Of a stretch of DNA of 64,000 nucleotides, positions 24,663 through 34,189 are shown piece by piece (the first letter of the stretch is position 1; every line of letters begins with the position of its first letter). The stretch is taken from positions 1 through 64,000 of the forward strand of contig CAAGME010000006.1 in the NCBI GenBank assembly GCA_900770945.1. The letters are read 5' to 3'. Source of the DNA: Clostridia bacterium. Its GTDB lineage: Bacteria; Bacillota; Clostridia; Christensenellales; Borkfalkiaceae. Under the pieces are notes generated by a model. The model had not been told where the DNA came from. It ran no database searches and worked only from the letters and a program-made list of their open reading frames with translations. The translations under genes were made by a program, and so were the position numbers.

Positions 24663-25991
24663 ATGTATAACTTTAAATCCACACTGTTTTTATACAAATT
24701 CATGTTCATGGCGGAGATATTCTTTGTGGAACTCGTCATAGGCTTGATGTTTAAAAAGAAAGATAAATTTCCGCTACGGATAGCACTTGTCGCTCTTTTT
24801 TTGGCGGCGATAACGTTTGCGCTTCCGATAGTCGTTTACGAATCGTGGTACTTAACGGTTTTGTTCATAGTCATGTTTGCCGTGTCGGTGGCGTTGATGA
24901 AGTTTTTATACGATGAACCGTTCATGAACTTGTTCGTGTCGGGCGTGTTTGCGTACTCGGCGCAACATATTTCTTACTCGATAGCTTCCTATATAGTCAA
25001 CATTGCGGGTGACGGGTACAAATCGGTTTACACGGAAGAAAACTTCACCGCAAACGACATACGCTCGTTCGTAACAAGCACTTGCGTTTATCTTGCCGTG
25101 CTTGGCGGCGTGTACGCGTACGTTCTTTTGACGGGCGGCGAAAGAAAGGGAATGAAGGTAAACAAGTTTTCGCTCGTAGCGATAGCGGCAAGCATGATTA
25201 TCGCCAACGTTATTCTTAACGCGGTAGCCGTGTACGAATTCGAAAAAGACTTTTCAAAATCGCTTTTCACGGTCTTTTTCGTGTATGACGCGCTCACGGC
25301 GGCAATGGTCGTGTGGCTACTCTTTTTTGCGATAACTTACGACAAACTGCGTGACGAAATGCAGGTTTTGTCCGTTTTAAGAAACCGAGAAAAGCAGAAT
25401 TACACGATAAAAAAAGAGAGAATCGACGCGGTGAACGTGATGTGCCATGACTTAAAGCACCAGATAGAGCGGCTCAGAAAGAACGCCTACGAAGATTCCG
25501 TTATCTCGGAGATGGAACGGTCGCTCGATTCGTGCGCCAACGTGTATAAAACGGGCAGTTACGTTCTCGATATCGTAATGAGCGAAAGCGCGCTCGTTTG
25601 CGGCGGCTTAGGCATAAAACTCATTTGCATAGCCGACGGTTCGTCGCTTTCCAAAATCAATGAAAACGCCTTGTTTTCTATATTCGATAACCTTGTGAAC
25701 AACGCCGTGGACGCGGCGAGAAAGGTTGAAAAGGAAAGCGAAAGATACGTTAAAGTCGTCGTGGCAAAACAAATGGGCGGCGTAATCAACATTTCGGTTG
25801 AAAACTCCTTTGCTTCCCAAGCCCCCGTTTTTGAGGACGGCTTGCCGAAAAGCACGGAAAAAGGCGGTTTGCACGGGTACGGACTAAGGAGTGTGAAAAT
25901 GGCTGTCGATAACCTTGACGGCGCAATGAAAATTTTCGCCGCCGACGGCGTTTTCCGTGTGATAATAACGCTCCCGCAAGACGCCGAATAA
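24663..25991 (+). CDS. AgrC-like GHKL sensor histidine kinase of the second system
   Basis: This is a 443-residue membrane kinase paralogous to the one at 1373. It has about six transmembrane segments (10-225) and an H-box VNVMCHDLKHQIERL (H262). The GHKL domain has FDNLVNNAVDAAR and LHGYGLRSVKMAVDNLDG. I chose ATG 24663 because it gives the same MYN start as the paralogue and lies 13 bases past the regulator stop. Its ribosome site (AAAGGCAAAAGG) is poor, suggesting lower expression than the regulator. There is no AgrB/AgrD pair nearby; the short peptide at 26280 is a speculative ligand source. Confidence 0.86.
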   Translation: MYNFKSTLFLYKFMFMAEIFFVELVIGLMFKKKDKFPLRIALVALFLAAITFALPIVVYESWYLTVLFIVMFAVSVALMKFLYDEPFMNLFVSGVFAYSAQHISYSIASYIVNIAGDGYKSVYTEENFTANDIRSFVTSTCVYLAVLGGVYAYVLLTGGERKGMKVNKFSLVAIAASMIIANVILNAVAVYEFEKDFSKSLFTVFFVYDALTAAMVVWLLFFAITYDKLRDEMQVLSVLRNREKQNYTIKKERIDAVNVMCHDLKHQIERLRKNAYEDSVISEMERSLDSCANVYKTGSYVLDIVMSESALVCGGLGIKLICIADGSSLSKINENALFSIFDNLVNNAVDAARKVEKESERYVKVVVAKQMGGVINISVENSFASQAPVFEDGLPKSTEKGGLHGYGLRSVKMAVDNLDGAMKIFAADGVFRVIITLPQDAE

Positions 25992-26010
25992 GCGTGGATT
26001 TGCCTAAATC

Positions 26011-26113
26011 CCGGCTGATTTAATATTGCATGTTAGATTAGCCGGAAAAAATCAATTCAATATAGTTTTATAATGCGAGGTGAGAGAAAGAGAGTTTTTT
26101 TGCGGCTCTCTTT
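26011..26113 (+). terminator. Two hairpins after the second kinase gene, the second a terminator
   Basis: CCGGCTGATT (26011-26020) pairs with GATTAGCCGG (26036-26045), without a T run. Next AAAGAGAG (26087-26094) pairs with CTCTCTTT (26106-26113), followed by TTTTG, a reasonable terminator. Confidence 0.6.
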
Positions 26114-26152
26114 TTTTGTTGTCGAAAATTTGTCGGCGGAAAAGGTTAAAGT

Positions 26153-26222
26153 GCAAGTTATGCCCGAAAAAATGCAAGTTATCGAAAAACCGTTGCAATC
26201 TCCGCGCAAGAAAGGTTACAAT
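26153..26222 (+). promoter_or_regulatory. LytTR-type operator and promoter at the head of the glycosidase island
   Basis: GCAAGTTAT at 26153-26161 and 26174-26182 (21 bp start to start), then exactly 10 bases, TTGCAA (26193-26198), 18-bp spacer and TACAAT (26217-26222). The CCGTTG box and all distances match the promoter at 23745-23814. It drives the short peptide and exported protein genes, and perhaps more of the island. Confidence 0.75.
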
Positions 26223-26279
26223 CGAAACGAACGGAAAGCCAAGTGCGTTTCCTTAAAAAAGCGGAGGTAAAAAAGAAAA

Positions 26280-26423
26280 ATGGAAGTTAAAAAGCCTTAC
26301 GAACAGGCAAAAACACAGTTACTGCTCGTTTCGAGAGAAAGCGTTATAACGACGAGTATCACAAAAAACGGCGTTGACGGCACCGGGGATTTGATTAACA
26401 GCGAGTGGAGCACCGATAATTAA
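26280..26423 (+). CDS. Short peptide with VITTS motif preceding an exported protein
   Basis: This is a 47-residue peptide that begins MEVKKPYEQAKTQLLLVSRE, continues SVITTSITKNGVDGTGD and ends with NSEWSTDN. It has no signal peptide and no membrane segment. GGAGG is well placed before the ATG. The stop is followed at once by the ribosome site of the exported protein gene. A second peptide with the same start (MEV.K) and a VI.TS core stands at 50866, again directly before a related exported protein. Short proteins with Y..P/..L..F..(E/D)(D/S)VI.TS followed by a Gly/Asp/Trp-rich tail recur in Clostridia; their role is not known to me. Confidence 0.72.
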   Translation: MEVKKPYEQAKTQLLLVSRESVITTSITKNGVDGTGDLINSEWSTDN

Positions 26424-26435
26424 GGAGGAAAAAAC

Positions 26436-28043
26436 ATGAAAAACTTGAAAATTAAAATTTTAACGTTGGTTTTCGCCGCGCTTGCGGTATCGTCGCTTTT
26501 CTGTTCGGTGGCGTTTACGAACGCGCGCGCGACCACGGGCAATGAAAAATTCGAGAGCGTATCTCTCAATTTAAGCGAAAACGTGACTATGAACTATAAG
26601 CTGACCGGTCTTGCCGAAAACGTAAATTACACCGTTAAATTCACGTTCGGAGAAGACGAGTCTGAAATTGTCGAAGTCCCCGTCAGTACCGACGGGGAGG
26701 CGAACGTTCCGTTCGCCTCTGTCACCCCTAAATGCTTTGATAAGTCGGTGAAAGCCGAGCTTTTTGCGAAGGGCGTTGAAGAAAAAATAGCCGAAAACAC
26801 GACGAGCGCGAAAGAATACTTGTACAAATTGCTTACTTCATCGCCCGAAGCGCTCGGCGTAACTTGCGAAAAGTACGAAAAATTAAAAGTCCTCGCCGTA
26901 GATATGCTCTATTACGGCGAAGCAATTCAAGCAAAATACATTCAAAGCGGCTTTACGCCCGTTACAAACGGGCTTACCGACGCGCAAAAGGCTTACGCGA
27001 CCGCTTTTAAGCCGTTGGACAAATCTGCCGATACGCGCAAAATAAGCGGCACAAAGAGCGACGAGTTTTCCTGGGTGAATGCGGGCGTAAGGTTCGACTA
27101 TAACGTTTCCTTGTACTTTACGATAAAGCCGACTTCCGAAAACGCAAAACTTTCGCTCAAAGTCGGCAACGACGTTGTTACCGCTTACGAAGTAGACGGC
27201 GAAACGAGAAAATACCGTTACGAAAAGGTAGGCGTGCTTGACTTCGACAAGGTTTACACGATAAACATCGTCAACGAAGCGGGCGAAGCGATAGGCGAAA
27301 CGCTTTCTTATTCCGTCAACGGCTACGTTTACGCAAAGCAAAGCGACACCGCGGACATGGCGGCGGTTGTGAAAGCCGTGTATAACTACGGCGTTTCTGC
27401 GTATGCTTACGATACGGCGAAAGAAGCCCACAGTTACAAGTTAATCCCCGAATACGGCACTGATTACGCCGCGGCGGAAGCTACTCTCGACAAATGGCAG
27501 ACTTGCGAATATTGCGGCAAAAAATCTTACACGCAGTACGCGACCGCCGTTAATTCGAGCGGCAACACGAAAACGACGAAAGACGGACCTTACGAATATA
27601 TCTACGTAGGCGGCGACAGAACGCAAGTAAGCTCCTACAAAAAGACCGACACGAGAGCCGCGCTTGCTTCGACCACTTATAATATAAAGCAGAGCGGAAC
27701 GCAGGTTTATACTTTTAAAGTAACGGCAACTGCGGGTGAAGTAAAAGTTATAATTCGTATGAGAAATACAACGCTCAACAGTTCAGGTTACAACGAGGAA
27801 TATCAAATAAACAAATCGTTAAGTCTTACGGTGAACGGAACGAATAAAGAAATTCCATCGTCTGTAATTTTGAAGAAAAGCCCTGAAATTAGCGGCGGCG
27901 CGGTGTTTGACGAGTACGAACTTGCCGTAGCTGACCTTATAGACGGAGAAAACACTATAACCCTTACTTTCAAAGCAGAATCAAACGACGCTACGGGCAA
28001 GCCTAAGGGCGGTTACTTACAATACATGCGACTTGAAGGTTAA
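26436..28043 (+). CDS. Exported protein: Clostridial N-terminal module plus CBM-like C-terminal domain
   Basis: This is a 535-residue secreted protein with a signal peptide (cleavage near NARA-TTG, about 32). Residues about 40-335 form a module shared with the protein at 51024. It has a beta domain, an EYLYKLL...KLKVLAVDMLYYGEAIQ helical segment, then LSYSVNGYVYAKQS...VVKAVYNYGVSAYAY. CEYCGKKSY at about 352 is a CxxC pair. Residues about 375-535 are a beta-sandwich resembling a carbohydrate-binding module, ending LQYMRLEG. The catalytic function is unclear; a surface binding role is inferred. It opens the operon leading to the GH3 genes. Confidence 0.82.
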   Translation: MKNLKIKILTLVFAALAVSSLFCSVAFTNARATTGNEKFESVSLNLSENVTMNYKLTGLAENVNYTVKFTFGEDESEIVEVPVSTDGEANVPFASVTPKCFDKSVKAELFAKGVEEKIAENTTSAKEYLYKLLTSSPEALGVTCEKYEKLKVLAVDMLYYGEAIQAKYIQSGFTPVTNGLTDAQKAYATAFKPLDKSADTRKISGTKSDEFSWVNAGVRFDYNVSLYFTIKPTSENAKLSLKVGNDVVTAYEVDGETRKYRYEKVGVLDFDKVYTINIVNEAGEAIGETLSYSVNGYVYAKQSDTADMAAVVKAVYNYGVSAYAYDTAKEAHSYKLIPEYGTDYAAAEATLDKWQTCEYCGKKSYTQYATAVNSSGNTKTTKDGPYEYIYVGGDRTQVSSYKKTDTRAALASTTYNIKQSGTQVYTFKVTATAGEVKVIIRMRNTTLNSSGYNEEYQINKSLSLTVNGTNKEIPSSVILKKSPEISGGAVFDEYELAVADLIDGENTITLTFKAESNDATGKPKGGYLQYMRLEG

Positions 28044-28132
28044 GGTTTAGTACTTTAAAACAGTCGCGGGCAATTACAGTCTTACGACTGCTTTAACATA
28101 TTTTATTAAAAAACAAAAAAAGGAACGAGAAC

Positions 28133-30100
28133 ATGAAAAACAAACTTATTATTGCGTTTACGGTTATCATGATTGTCGCTTTGTCCGTGGGGCTTTTTGC
28201 CTGCGACGGCGGCGGCAACGATTCGACGGGCGGCGGCGTAAGATATGAGCCGCAGGTCGTGAACGAGGTGACCGATGTAAAAATCGCTTACAACAACAGC
28301 AAGATAACAAGCGGATTTTACGAAGCCGACCTTTCGGCAAAAACGGTACAATTCACTGCCGAAATACGGAAAAAAGGCAGCCCCGAATTTGACATTATGT
28401 TTGAAACGGGCGACGAGAAAATCGCGACCGTTACAAACGAGGGGTTAGTCACGCTTAAAGCAAAAGGCGAAACGAGCTTAACGCTTTCCGCGGGCGGAAA
28501 AACCCACGTTATCGCGCTTATCGTTAAAGACGGACTCGGAGAAGAAAAGTACGCCGTAAAAGTAACGGGCGGCGCGGCGGACAAAACGCTTGCCGAAGCC
28601 GGTGAAAGGGTAAGACTTACCGTCGATTTTGCCGCGCTCGAAACCGAAAGACTTAACTTTGTGGAATGGGAGTTTTTAAACGCAGCCACAAACGAAAAGG
28701 TAACTACTTTGTGGACAAACGGCAACGAAATAGAAATGCCCGCTTTTCCGCTTTCGATTATCGCTATAACGGAGGAAAAGCTTTTCACGCTCAACGCGGT
28801 TGCTTCCACCGTGACTTCGGCTGTTAAAGACGGCGAAGAAGTTAGCGCGGAAATAGTCGAAAAAGACGGCGAAAACAACGTTTACGCATTCCCTTACGGC
28901 ACGCAGATAACGCTTGAAAGAAGAGCCGAGCAAAGCGACGAAATATTCGTCGGGTGGGACGTGGCTTCGCGCAGAAACAGAAAATCGGGCGCGGAAAACG
29001 ACACTTATACCTTCACCATGCCGGACGAAACTTACAGCGTATTCTCGGCGTTTTCAACTAAGCGCGAAATAGTTTTCGGAGGAAACAGCGTTACAGACGA
29101 CAGAGCGAGAATAACGGGCGGCGTTGTAGACGAAACGGAAGATAAGGATTTTGAGGGATTAAGCGGTTACAGGTTTAACTTTGCCGCAAACAAAGGCGCG
29201 GGCGATTCCGGCTACGGCAGCGAAAACTTAACGGGCGTAGGTAACTTTTCTACGCTTCGCTACGGCTCGCAGACGGTGAAAGTAATATTCAAAAACCGTT
29301 CAAACATTGACATGAAGTTTGAGTTTTATGCGGTTTCTTATCTTGCGGTGGCGACGACGGGCGTAATCGAAATAAAGGCGGGCGAAACGGTTAAAACCTT
29401 TATGATAGCTTCCGCGGGCTTCCATAACCCGAGCTTTGCGCTCGTTTTAAGGGAAAGCTTAAAGGGCAACGCAGGCGAAAAAGCAACGCTCGATATGGTT
29501 TACGTAAGCGCGGACACGTACCCCGAGGGCGACCCGCAGTTTGCGGTAATCGACGCGGAATACGTCACGCTTAAACAAACGACCAACGGCGCGGACTACC
29601 CCGCCGGCACGGGTATTCGCGGCGATTGCTGGACGCCGATAGGTCCGGTCGGAGTATCGTTTGGCGGAAGAAAGAACGTAAACAACGCCAACGGTATAAC
29701 CAACCTTGTTTCGAGAGAAAATTATATTTCTTACGGCGCGACAGCACCGTACATTTACGCGGAAGTTTCCAACGCGCCCGAATATAAAGCGGACGAAAAG
29801 GTGAGCGTATACTTCAGAGTAATAAACAACAACGCTTACGAGGGCAAATTCATATTTGCCTTAGGCGTTACGTCTAATCCGCTTACCGACGGAAAGGCGG
29901 TGAAAAAAGAAATAGACATGAAGGCTAACGACGTGTACACTTTCGGACTTATGTTGACGAGGGAAAAAGCCGACAAGCTTTACGTTTCAATCGTCAAACC
30001 GGCGAGAGGCACGGGAACGATAACCGACTTCAACATGGTTATTCAGATGATGTATAACAACCAGCTCAACGTGGAAGCCGACAACATAGTAGGCGCGTAA
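28133..30100 (+). CDS. Surface lipoprotein with Big_2-like and CBM-like domains
   Basis: This is a 655-residue lipoprotein with signal peptide and lipobox GLFAC (C24), followed by a Gly/Asn/Asp-rich linker. Residues about 45-145 look like a bacterial Ig-like (Big_2) domain (VTNEGLVTLKAKGETSLTLSAGG). Residues about 145-310 have InlB-type features (FVGWDVASRR). Two beta-sandwich regions follow (about 315-475 and 490-650), of the kind found in carbohydrate binding or adhesion. No catalytic motif is visible. It lies 12 bases before a GH3 gene, so it probably helps hold or present the same polymer. Confidence 0.78.
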   Translation: MKNKLIIAFTVIMIVALSVGLFACDGGGNDSTGGGVRYEPQVVNEVTDVKIAYNNSKITSGFYEADLSAKTVQFTAEIRKKGSPEFDIMFETGDEKIATVTNEGLVTLKAKGETSLTLSAGGKTHVIALIVKDGLGEEKYAVKVTGGAADKTLAEAGERVRLTVDFAALETERLNFVEWEFLNAATNEKVTTLWTNGNEIEMPAFPLSIIAITEEKLFTLNAVASTVTSAVKDGEEVSAEIVEKDGENNVYAFPYGTQITLERRAEQSDEIFVGWDVASRRNRKSGAENDTYTFTMPDETYSVFSAFSTKREIVFGGNSVTDDRARITGGVVDETEDKDFEGLSGYRFNFAANKGAGDSGYGSENLTGVGNFSTLRYGSQTVKVIFKNRSNIDMKFEFYAVSYLAVATTGVIEIKAGETVKTFMIASAGFHNPSFALVLRESLKGNAGEKATLDMVYVSADTYPEGDPQFAVIDAEYVTLKQTTNGADYPAGTGIRGDCWTPIGPVGVSFGGRKNVNNANGITNLVSRENYISYGATAPYIYAEVSNAPEYKADEKVSVYFRVINNNAYEGKFIFALGVTSNPLTDGKAVKKEIDMKANDVYTFGLMLTREKADKLYVSIVKPARGTGTITDFNMVIQMMYNNQLNVEADNIVGA

Positions 30101-30111
30101 GGAGGAAAATC

Positions 30112-33100
30112 ATGAAAAACAGACAAAACAAAAAAATATTATTCGGATTGTGTTCTTTATCTCTTGCCGCGGCTATAACTTTCGGCGGAGCAAGCTTCCC
30201 CGCTTCCGCTTACGAAGCCCCTAAGCCTACTTTCGGCAATTATTACACCGCCGATTACGAGAGCAAGGAAGAGGCAATGAAAGCGGCGGACGCGATCAAC
30301 GAGAGAATTTGCGAAGAGGGCTTTACGCTTTTAAAGAACGCGGACAACGCTTTGCCGCTTAAAAAGGGCGCAAAGATAAGCGTTTTCGGCAAATCCTCGG
30401 CGTCTTTATTGTACGGGCTTTCTTCAAACTACGTAGACGGCAATCGCGCGCCCGGCTACCCCATGGTAACGCTTTCGGAAGCGTTGACGGAATCGGGCTT
30501 CGCGCTTAACCCGTCGCTTATCAACTTCTATAACGACTCGTCGAAATCGGGTTCGGGCAGAGGCGCGCAGCCGACCAACGGCAACACCGTTAAAGGCTTC
30601 AACACGGGCGAAACGCCTGTCGAAAAGTACACTTCCGATATAGAAGAATCGTATAAGGATTATTCCGACGCGGCTCTTGTAGTCTTTTCCCGTTCGAGCG
30701 GCGAGGGCTGGGACATGCCGCAGACGATGATGAAAAATAACGGCGAAATAATAAACGGCGCGAGGGCAAAAGACGACCACTATCTGCAACTCGATAAAAA
30801 CGAATCCGACCTTTTGAAGTATTTAAGCGGCAGATTCGAAAAAGTCGTTATCGTTTTAAACGTTCCGTCGCAGTTCGAAGTGGGCTTTTTAGACGACCCG
30901 GGGCATTACGGCTTCGGTGAAAACCTTAAAGCCTGTATCTGGACGGGCTACCCGGGCAGAAGCGGCATAAAAGCACTCGGAAGAATACTTGCCGGGGATA
31001 TCAACCCGTCGGGCAAGACGGTTGACACCTGGGCGAGAGATTTTAAAGCCGACCCGACGTGGGATAACTTCGGTCAGTACGGCAATTTCAGACAGTCAAA
31101 CATTGGTGGCGTTTCAATGTACGTGGGCAATATCGCGTACAAAGAGGGCATTTACTCGGGGTATAGATATTACGAAACGCGCGGCTACGAAGAGGGCGGC
31201 GACAAGTACGTTGCGGACGGCACGGAAAACGCCGCTATACACGGCACTACGACCAAAGAATGGGAAAACTGGTACAAGGCGCACGTCGTTTATCCTTTCG
31301 GACACGGGCTTTCCTACACCACGTTTTCGCAGGAAATAGTAAATCTTTCCAAGGCGAAAGGTTCCGCGCTTACGGCGGATGACAAGGTGGAAATCAGCGT
31401 AAAAGTTACCAACACGGGAACGGTTGCCGGCAAGCAGACGGTGCTTTTGTTCTACACCGCGCCTTATACTAAGGGCGGAATAGAAAAATCGTATTCCAAC
31501 CTCTTAGCTTTCGACAAGACGAATATTTTAGAGCCGGGAGAGAGCGAAACGGTGGTTTTGACCGTAAAAGCGCGCGATATGGCGTCTTACGACTATTCGG
31601 ACGCAAACGGCAACGGTTTCAAGGGTTACGAACTTGAAAAAGGCACTTACGTTTTACGCCTCGGCGAGGATATCCATAACGATATCGCCACCGTAGAATA
31701 CACGGTTGCCGAAGATATACAAATTAAAACGGACGACGCCACGGGCGTTGAAATCGTAAACAGATTCGACGACGTAAGCAATTATTTAACCGACCCCGCG
31801 CCCGAGGGATTAGGGCAGAAATACCTTTCCCGCGCGGATTTTAAAGGAACTTTCCCGACAAAGCAAAAAGCGGTGAAGGCAAGCGCGGCGTTTATAAAAT
31901 CCGCTCAGCTCTGGAGACCGGGCAATCAGCCCGATTACACAAAGGAAGAATATTACGTTCCCGAAGAAAACATGCCGACTTTCGGCAACGACTCCGGCGA
32001 CGTTAAGCTTTCCGCTCTCGTCGGCGCGGATTACGACGACCCGCTCTGGGATACGTTCATGAATCAGCTTTCCAAAGACACGCTTGTCTATCTCGTTACT
32101 CAAGGAGGTTATCGTTCGGGCAAGGATATCCCCGCGCTCGATATGACGCGCGTAATAAACGCCGGTCAGCCCGCGGGGTACATGTCGCTTTTCGACGGTA
32201 TGCAAGGCGCGGTTTACGCTTTCTTTTCGAGCGACGTGGTTACGGCAAGCAGTTATAACGAAGATTTAGCTTACGAAAAGGGCATAGCCATCGGCAACGA
32301 AGCGTTGTTCGGCACGGGCAGGGGCAAATCCCGCTTCCCCGGCTGGTACGCGCCGAGCGCAGACACTCATCGCTCGCCGTTCGGCGGCAGAAACGCCGAC
32401 TATTTTTCGGAGGACGGCTTGCTTGCCGGTAAGCTTGCCGCTAAGATAATAAGCGGAGCCATGGAAAAGGGCGTGTTCTGCTTCTTCAAGCACTTTGCCG
32501 TCAACGACCAGGAACATGCGCGAATAGGGCTTATGACCTGGGCGAGCGAACAGGCGATGAGAGAAATTTACTTAAAGCCTTTCGAAGTCGCCGTCAAAGA
32601 GGGCAAAACCCGTGCGATAATGTCGTCCTTAAACAGAATCGGCACGACGTGGACGGGCGGAAGCCGCGCGCTTTTGACAAACGTTCTGCGCAAGGAATGG
32701 GGCTTTAAAGGAATGGTGGTAACGGACAGTTATATCGGTGGCTTCTCGTACCTTGATCAGATGGTTATCGCCGGCGGTTCCATTTCTCTCGGCGACGCGA
32801 ACAGCGAAAAGAGCAAGTGCAACAACGCCACCGTTATGACGGCGGTAAAGACAGCCGCCAAGGATATTCTTTACACGATGGCTAACAGCATGGCTATGAA
32901 CACGGGCTACGCGACCCCGCCGGAAGTTTTCAACGAGTGGAACGGAGTAACGCTTACGATAGGTACGCTCGACAACGAATACGCAGCAAGCGTAGGCGGC
33001 GTAACTTTTAACCCGGACGCTTTCGAGGGAACGACCGTCCCCGATAATTCCGAAATAGTCTACACGTTGAAAGAGGGCAGCGCGCTCCCGAAAGGGCTTA

Positions 33101-34173
33101 CTATGGACGAACATGGAAACATAACGGGCGTTTGCGCGGAAGAAGTTTCTTCGTATAAGTTCACGGTCGTGGCAACTTACCAAAATACGATTAAGGAAGC
33201 GACTTTCATAATAACGGTCGCAAACATTAACGGTTCGATAGTGTACGTCGGCGACGAAAACAACATTTCGTTAAAACACGGCGAAAGTGTGGAAAAATCG
33301 CTTGCTACGGCAAAAATCGTCAAGCCGGGCGCAACCGAGGAAGAGATAAAGAACTTCCCTCCGATAAAATATTCGCTTAAAAACGGCAGTATTCTTCCCG
33401 ACGGGCTTACGCTTTCTTCGGACGGTGTTTTAAAGGGTACGCCGACAAAAACTTGCAAAGATTACAAGATAACGGTAGAGGCGAGCGCGCTCGGATTCAA
33501 AACAATTTCGGCGGACTTTACTCTCGATATTCTCTATTCGCTTTCTTTCGACGGCGGAAAACTTCTCGACGGCAAGATGGGAAAAACTTACTTCGATAAG
33601 GTAAGATTCGCCACGGGTGCGGACGAAGTAACCTATTCGCTTAAATCGGGCAGCTCGCTCCCTGCGGGCTTAACGCTCACCGAGGGCGGATATATAGTCG
33701 GCACGCCGAGGGAATGTGTAACGGACTACTCTTTCACGGTCGTATCTTCCTCCGCTTTTACGACGGACAAAGAGGCGGAATACTCGATAACGATCGGCAT
33801 AAATTATAACGCCGTAGAGCTGCCCGTGGCGGACGAGGGAGTAAGGTTTGAAAGCTCGCTTGCTTCGGCGCAGGGTAACGGCAGTGTAAAATACTTGCTG
33901 AAATCGGGAAAACTCCCTGAGGGGCTTACTATAAGCGAGGACGGCGAACTCACGGGTACGCCGACTGAAAGCGGCGAATTCGAATTTGTCGTCGAAGCGA
34001 GAGAGGACGGCGTGAAAGGCGACGAAATAACCGTTAAGCTTTACGTCAACGGAAGCGGAAAAACCCAAAAAAGCGGTTGCGCGGCTAAGGTCAATCCGGG
34101 CGTTATCGCTCTTCCGTCGCTCATAGCTTTGTGCTTTATCGCGCTCACTAAGAAAAAATATAACCTGAAATAA
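30112..34173 (+). CDS. Secreted GH3 glycosidase with reversed domain order and He_PIG repeats
   Basis: This is a 1353-residue exported glycoside hydrolase family 3 enzyme, likely a beta-glucosidase-type exo-hydrolase. After a signal peptide (about 33) the alpha/beta sandwich comes first (EEGFTLLKNADNALPLKKG; probable acid/base Glu in SSGEGWD). FnIII follows (VYPFGHGLSYTTF ... SYDYSDANGNGFKGYELE), and then the TIM barrel with KHFAVNDQE and nucleophile D872 in MVVTDSYIGG. This is the reverse of the usual order, known from Butyrivibrio and Ruminococcus enzymes. Four putative Ig (He_PIG) repeats (about 960-1310; LPxGLT ... GTP) and a tail SGCAAK + hydrophobic helix + KKK end it. Substrate is not readable. 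Confidence 0.9.
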   Translation: MKNRQNKKILFGLCSLSLAAAITFGGASFPASAYEAPKPTFGNYYTADYESKEEAMKAADAINERICEEGFTLLKNADNALPLKKGAKISVFGKSSASLLYGLSSNYVDGNRAPGYPMVTLSEALTESGFALNPSLINFYNDSSKSGSGRGAQPTNGNTVKGFNTGETPVEKYTSDIEESYKDYSDAALVVFSRSSGEGWDMPQTMMKNNGEIINGARAKDDHYLQLDKNESDLLKYLSGRFEKVVIVLNVPSQFEVGFLDDPGHYGFGENLKACIWTGYPGRSGIKALGRILAGDINPSGKTVDTWARDFKADPTWDNFGQYGNFRQSNIGGVSMYVGNIAYKEGIYSGYRYYETRGYEEGGDKYVADGTENAAIHGTTTKEWENWYKAHVVYPFGHGLSYTTFSQEIVNLSKAKGSALTADDKVEISVKVTNTGTVAGKQTVLLFYTAPYTKGGIEKSYSNLLAFDKTNILEPGESETVVLTVKARDMASYDYSDANGNGFKGYELEKGTYVLRLGEDIHNDIATVEYTVAEDIQIKTDDATGVEIVNRFDDVSNYLTDPAPEGLGQKYLSRADFKGTFPTKQKAVKASAAFIKSAQLWRPGNQPDYTKEEYYVPEENMPTFGNDSGDVKLSALVGADYDDPLWDTFMNQLSKDTLVYLVTQGGYRSGKDIPALDMTRVINAGQPAGYMSLFDGMQGAVYAFFSSDVVTASSYNEDLAYEKGIAIGNEALFGTGRGKSRFPGWYAPSADTHRSPFGGRNADYFSEDGLLAGKLAAKIISGAMEKGVFCFFKHFAVNDQEHARIGLMTWASEQAMREIYLKPFEVAVKEGKTRAIMSSLNRIGTTWTGGSRALLTNVLRKEWGFKGMVVTDSYIGGFSYLDQMVIAGGSISLGDANSEKSKCNNATVMTAVKTAAKDILYTMANSMAMNTGYATPPEVFNEWNGVTLTIGTLDNEYAASVGGVTFNPDAFEGTTVPDNSEIVYTLKEGSALPKGLTMDEHGNITGVCAEEVSSYKFTVVATYQNTIKEATFIITVANINGSIVYVGDENNISLKHGESVEKSLATAKIVKPGATEEEIKNFPPIKYSLKNGSILPDGLTLSSDGVLKGTPTKTCKDYKITVEASALGFKTISADFTLDILYSLSFDGGKLLDGKMGKTYFDKVRFATGADEVTYSLKSGSSLPAGLTLTEGGYIVGTPRECVTDYSFTVVSSSAFTTDKEAEYSITIGINYNAVELPVADEGVRFESSLASAQGNGSVKYLLKSGKLPEGLTISEDGELTGTPTESGEFEFVVEAREDGVKGDEITVKLYVNGSGKTQKSGCAAKVNPGVIALPSLIALCFIALTKKKYNLK

Positions 34174-34189
34174 AAAAAAGAGCTTAATT

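Noticed and set aside
26280..26423. Short peptide as AgrD
   Set aside because: It has no amphipathic N-terminal helix, no Cys/Ser ring region of AgrD type and no agrB neighbour; a signalling role is left only as speculation.
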